Shown one piece after another: positions 6,171-6,822 of a stretch of 6,822 nucleotides of DNA. Location of the stretch: assembly GCA_012514855.1 (NCBI GenBank), contig JAAYZL010000027.1, positions 1-6,822 of the forward strand, written 5' to 3'. The position numbers and the translations under genes were made by a program. Under the pieces are notes generated by a model. That model searched no databases. It was not told the DNA's origin and saw nothing but the letters and a program-made list of their open reading frames with translations. Within the stretch, counting starts at the first letter, position 1, and the number at the start of each line of letters is the position of its first letter. This DNA comes from Clostridiales bacterium (GTDB lineage Bacteria; Bacillota_A; Clostridia; Christensenellales; Aristaeellaceae).

Positions 6171-6590
6171 TTATTTGGCGATTCCCCTGCGGACATATCG
6201 GAGCGCGCGGCGCAGAATCCTGCGGTCGTGCTCGTAGGTCAGCCGCTGGAAGGCCTCGTCGACCTCGACCCACTCGGCGACCGCGACCTCGCCCTGCTGC
6301 GCGACCGGCTCCTGCTCGCCCGCGATGCCGACGAAGAACACGACGAGCTTTTCGACGTCCGGCCTCGCCATATAGCGGTTCTCCGCGCGGAAGCGCATGT
6401 CCACGCTGACCCGGATGCCGGTCTCCTCGAGCACCTCGCGCTCCGCCGTCTGCCGCTCTCTTTCCCCCGGCTCGACATGTCCCTTCGGGAAGGAGATGTG
6501 GTGGCCGCGCTCGTGCCGGATCAGCAGCACATGCCACGCCTCCCCGATCTGCCGGAACACGACGGCCCCGCAGGATTTCTCATATCGCAT
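6171..6590 (-). CDS. Nudix hydrolase, diadenosine tetraphosphate (Ap4A) hydrolase-like
   Basis: A 139-residue cytosolic Nudix protein that should cleave a nucleoside diphosphate linked to another moiety, using Mg2+. The Nudix box is complete at residues 37-59: G37, then E43, then REVLEETG at 51-58, matching Gx5Ex7REUxEExGU with every catalytic Glu present. The N-terminal EKSCGAVVF and the segment FPKGHVEPGE are typical of the bis(5'-nucleosyl)-tetraphosphatase branch, so Ap4A is the favoured substrate, though Nudix specificity cannot be settled from sequence alone. I chose the ATG at 6590: AAGGGG lies 8 nt upstream, a promoter sits 31 nt upstream, and the family usually starts just before this MRYEKSCGA segment. 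An in-frame GTG/TTG extension to 6635 would overlap the promoter. The gene converges on the miniprotein gene with 2 bp between stops and no terminator in between. Confidence 0.94.
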   Translation of the reverse strand: MRYEKSCGAVVFRQIGEAWHVLLIRHERGHHISFPKGHVEPGERERQTAEREVLEETGIRVSVDMRFRAENRYMARPDVEKLVVFFVGIAGEQEPVAQQGEVAVAEWVEVDEAFQRLTYEHDRRILRRALRYVRRGIAK

Positions 6591-6598
6591 GGGTACAG

Positions 6599-6604
6599 CC
6601 CCTT
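6599..6604 (-). promoter_or_regulatory. Ribosome binding site of the Nudix gene
   Basis: AAGGGG on the - strand, 8 nt before the ATG at 6590. It is weaker than the other sites in the window but supports this start over the longer in-frame extension. Confidence 0.65.
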
Positions 6605-6621
6605 CGTTTGTATTGACCCCT

Positions 6622-6650
6622 ATTATACCGCACAAATGTAAACTTGTAAC
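6622..6650 (-). promoter_or_regulatory. Sigma-A-type promoter of the Nudix gene
   Basis: A consensus TATAAT (6627-6622) is preceded, 17 nt upstream, by GTTACA (6650-6645; 4 of 6 matches to TTGACA). The predicted start near 6615 gives a leader of about 25 nt. The -10 box lies 31 nt from the ATG, the same distance as for serC. Confidence 0.72.
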
Positions 6651-6661
6651 GGGGCGGGATC

Positions 6662-6718
6662 AAAAAATGTTCCGAAAACCGGCCGGAGCGGACCGCAGGC
6701 TCCGGCCGGTTTCCGGAA
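6662..6718 (-). terminator. Intrinsic terminator of serS
   Basis: A 14-bp perfect stem (6676-6689 with 6699-6712; arms aaaccggccggagc and gctccggccggttt) has a 9-nt loop. It is extended past one A/C mismatch by five more pairs (6670-6674 with 6714-6718). On the - strand it begins 5 nt after the serS stop; the outer stem is followed by CA and a run of six T (6667-6662), and the inner stem by its own T-tract. This is the strongest terminator in the window and separates serS from the Nudix promoter. Confidence 0.92.
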
Positions 6719-6723
6719 GGGGC

Positions 6724-6822
<99 letters not shown>

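Noticed and set aside
4710..6641. Open frames of 321 aa and 320 aa on + and 553 aa on - over the AAA+ and Nudix region
   Set aside because: Compositionally biased shadows. Only the final part of the 553-aa frame (about 4876-4935) is considered, as the possible true tail of the AAA+ protein after a one-base shift.
6631..6646. Imperfect dyad acaaa...cttgt upstream of the Nudix -10 box, as a repressor site
   Set aside because: Only four matching pairs; expected by chance and overlaps the promoter spacer and part of the -35 region.

Overview
This is a GC-rich chromosomal window that looks like ordinary housekeeping DNA from a low-abundance or uncultured member of the Firmicutes, probably a high-GC lineage of Clostridia. 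The evidence is strong AGGAGG-type ribosome binding sites, sigma-A-like promoters with exact TATAAT boxes, a clostridial-type FtsZ, the serC-serA-DUF1015 gene order, a SpoVK/CbbX-like AAA+ ATPase and a DUF6485-type cysteine-rich miniprotein. There is no mobile element, CRISPR array, rRNA or tRNA gene, and no intergenic gap above about 135 bases.

Layout: the 3' portion of ftsZ (+ strand, 5' end outside the window) ends at a perfect hairpin that serves as a bidirectional terminator. Facing it on the - strand is a serine-biosynthesis operon read in the order serC, serA, DUF1015. It has its own promoter (TTGCTT-17-TATAAT) and a leader of only about 25 nt. serC and serA overlap by one base (TGATG). 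serA and the DUF1015 gene are separated by a short gap holding a GC-rich hairpin. Upstream of serC on the same strand is an AAA+ ATPase gene. Its conserved domain is intact, but it has no in-frame stop codon before serC, so a one-base frameshift or sequence error near its 3' end is likely. Divergent from it is a 64-residue cysteine-rich protein gene (+ strand). That gene converges, with only 2 bp between stop codons, on a Nudix (Ap4A-hydrolase-like) gene on the - strand. The right edge holds the last 32 codons of seryl-tRNA synthetase (serS, - strand), followed by a long hairpin terminator.

How the genes fit together: SerA oxidises 3-phosphoglycerate and SerC transaminates the product to phosphoserine. 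No classical HAD-type phosphoserine phosphatase (SerB) is visible, and the third operon slot is taken by DUF1015, which makes that uncharacterised protein a candidate for a phosphoserine- or serine-related step. serS, which uses the end product, lies about 2 kb upstream of the operon. FtsZ (cell division), the AAA+ ATPase, the miniprotein and the Nudix enzyme have no evident functional tie to serine metabolism.

The most useful points for follow-up are the missing stop of the AAA+ gene, the DUF1015 slot in the serine operon, and the nearly overlapping convergent gene pair. I did not find a convincing wholly new multi-gene system here.
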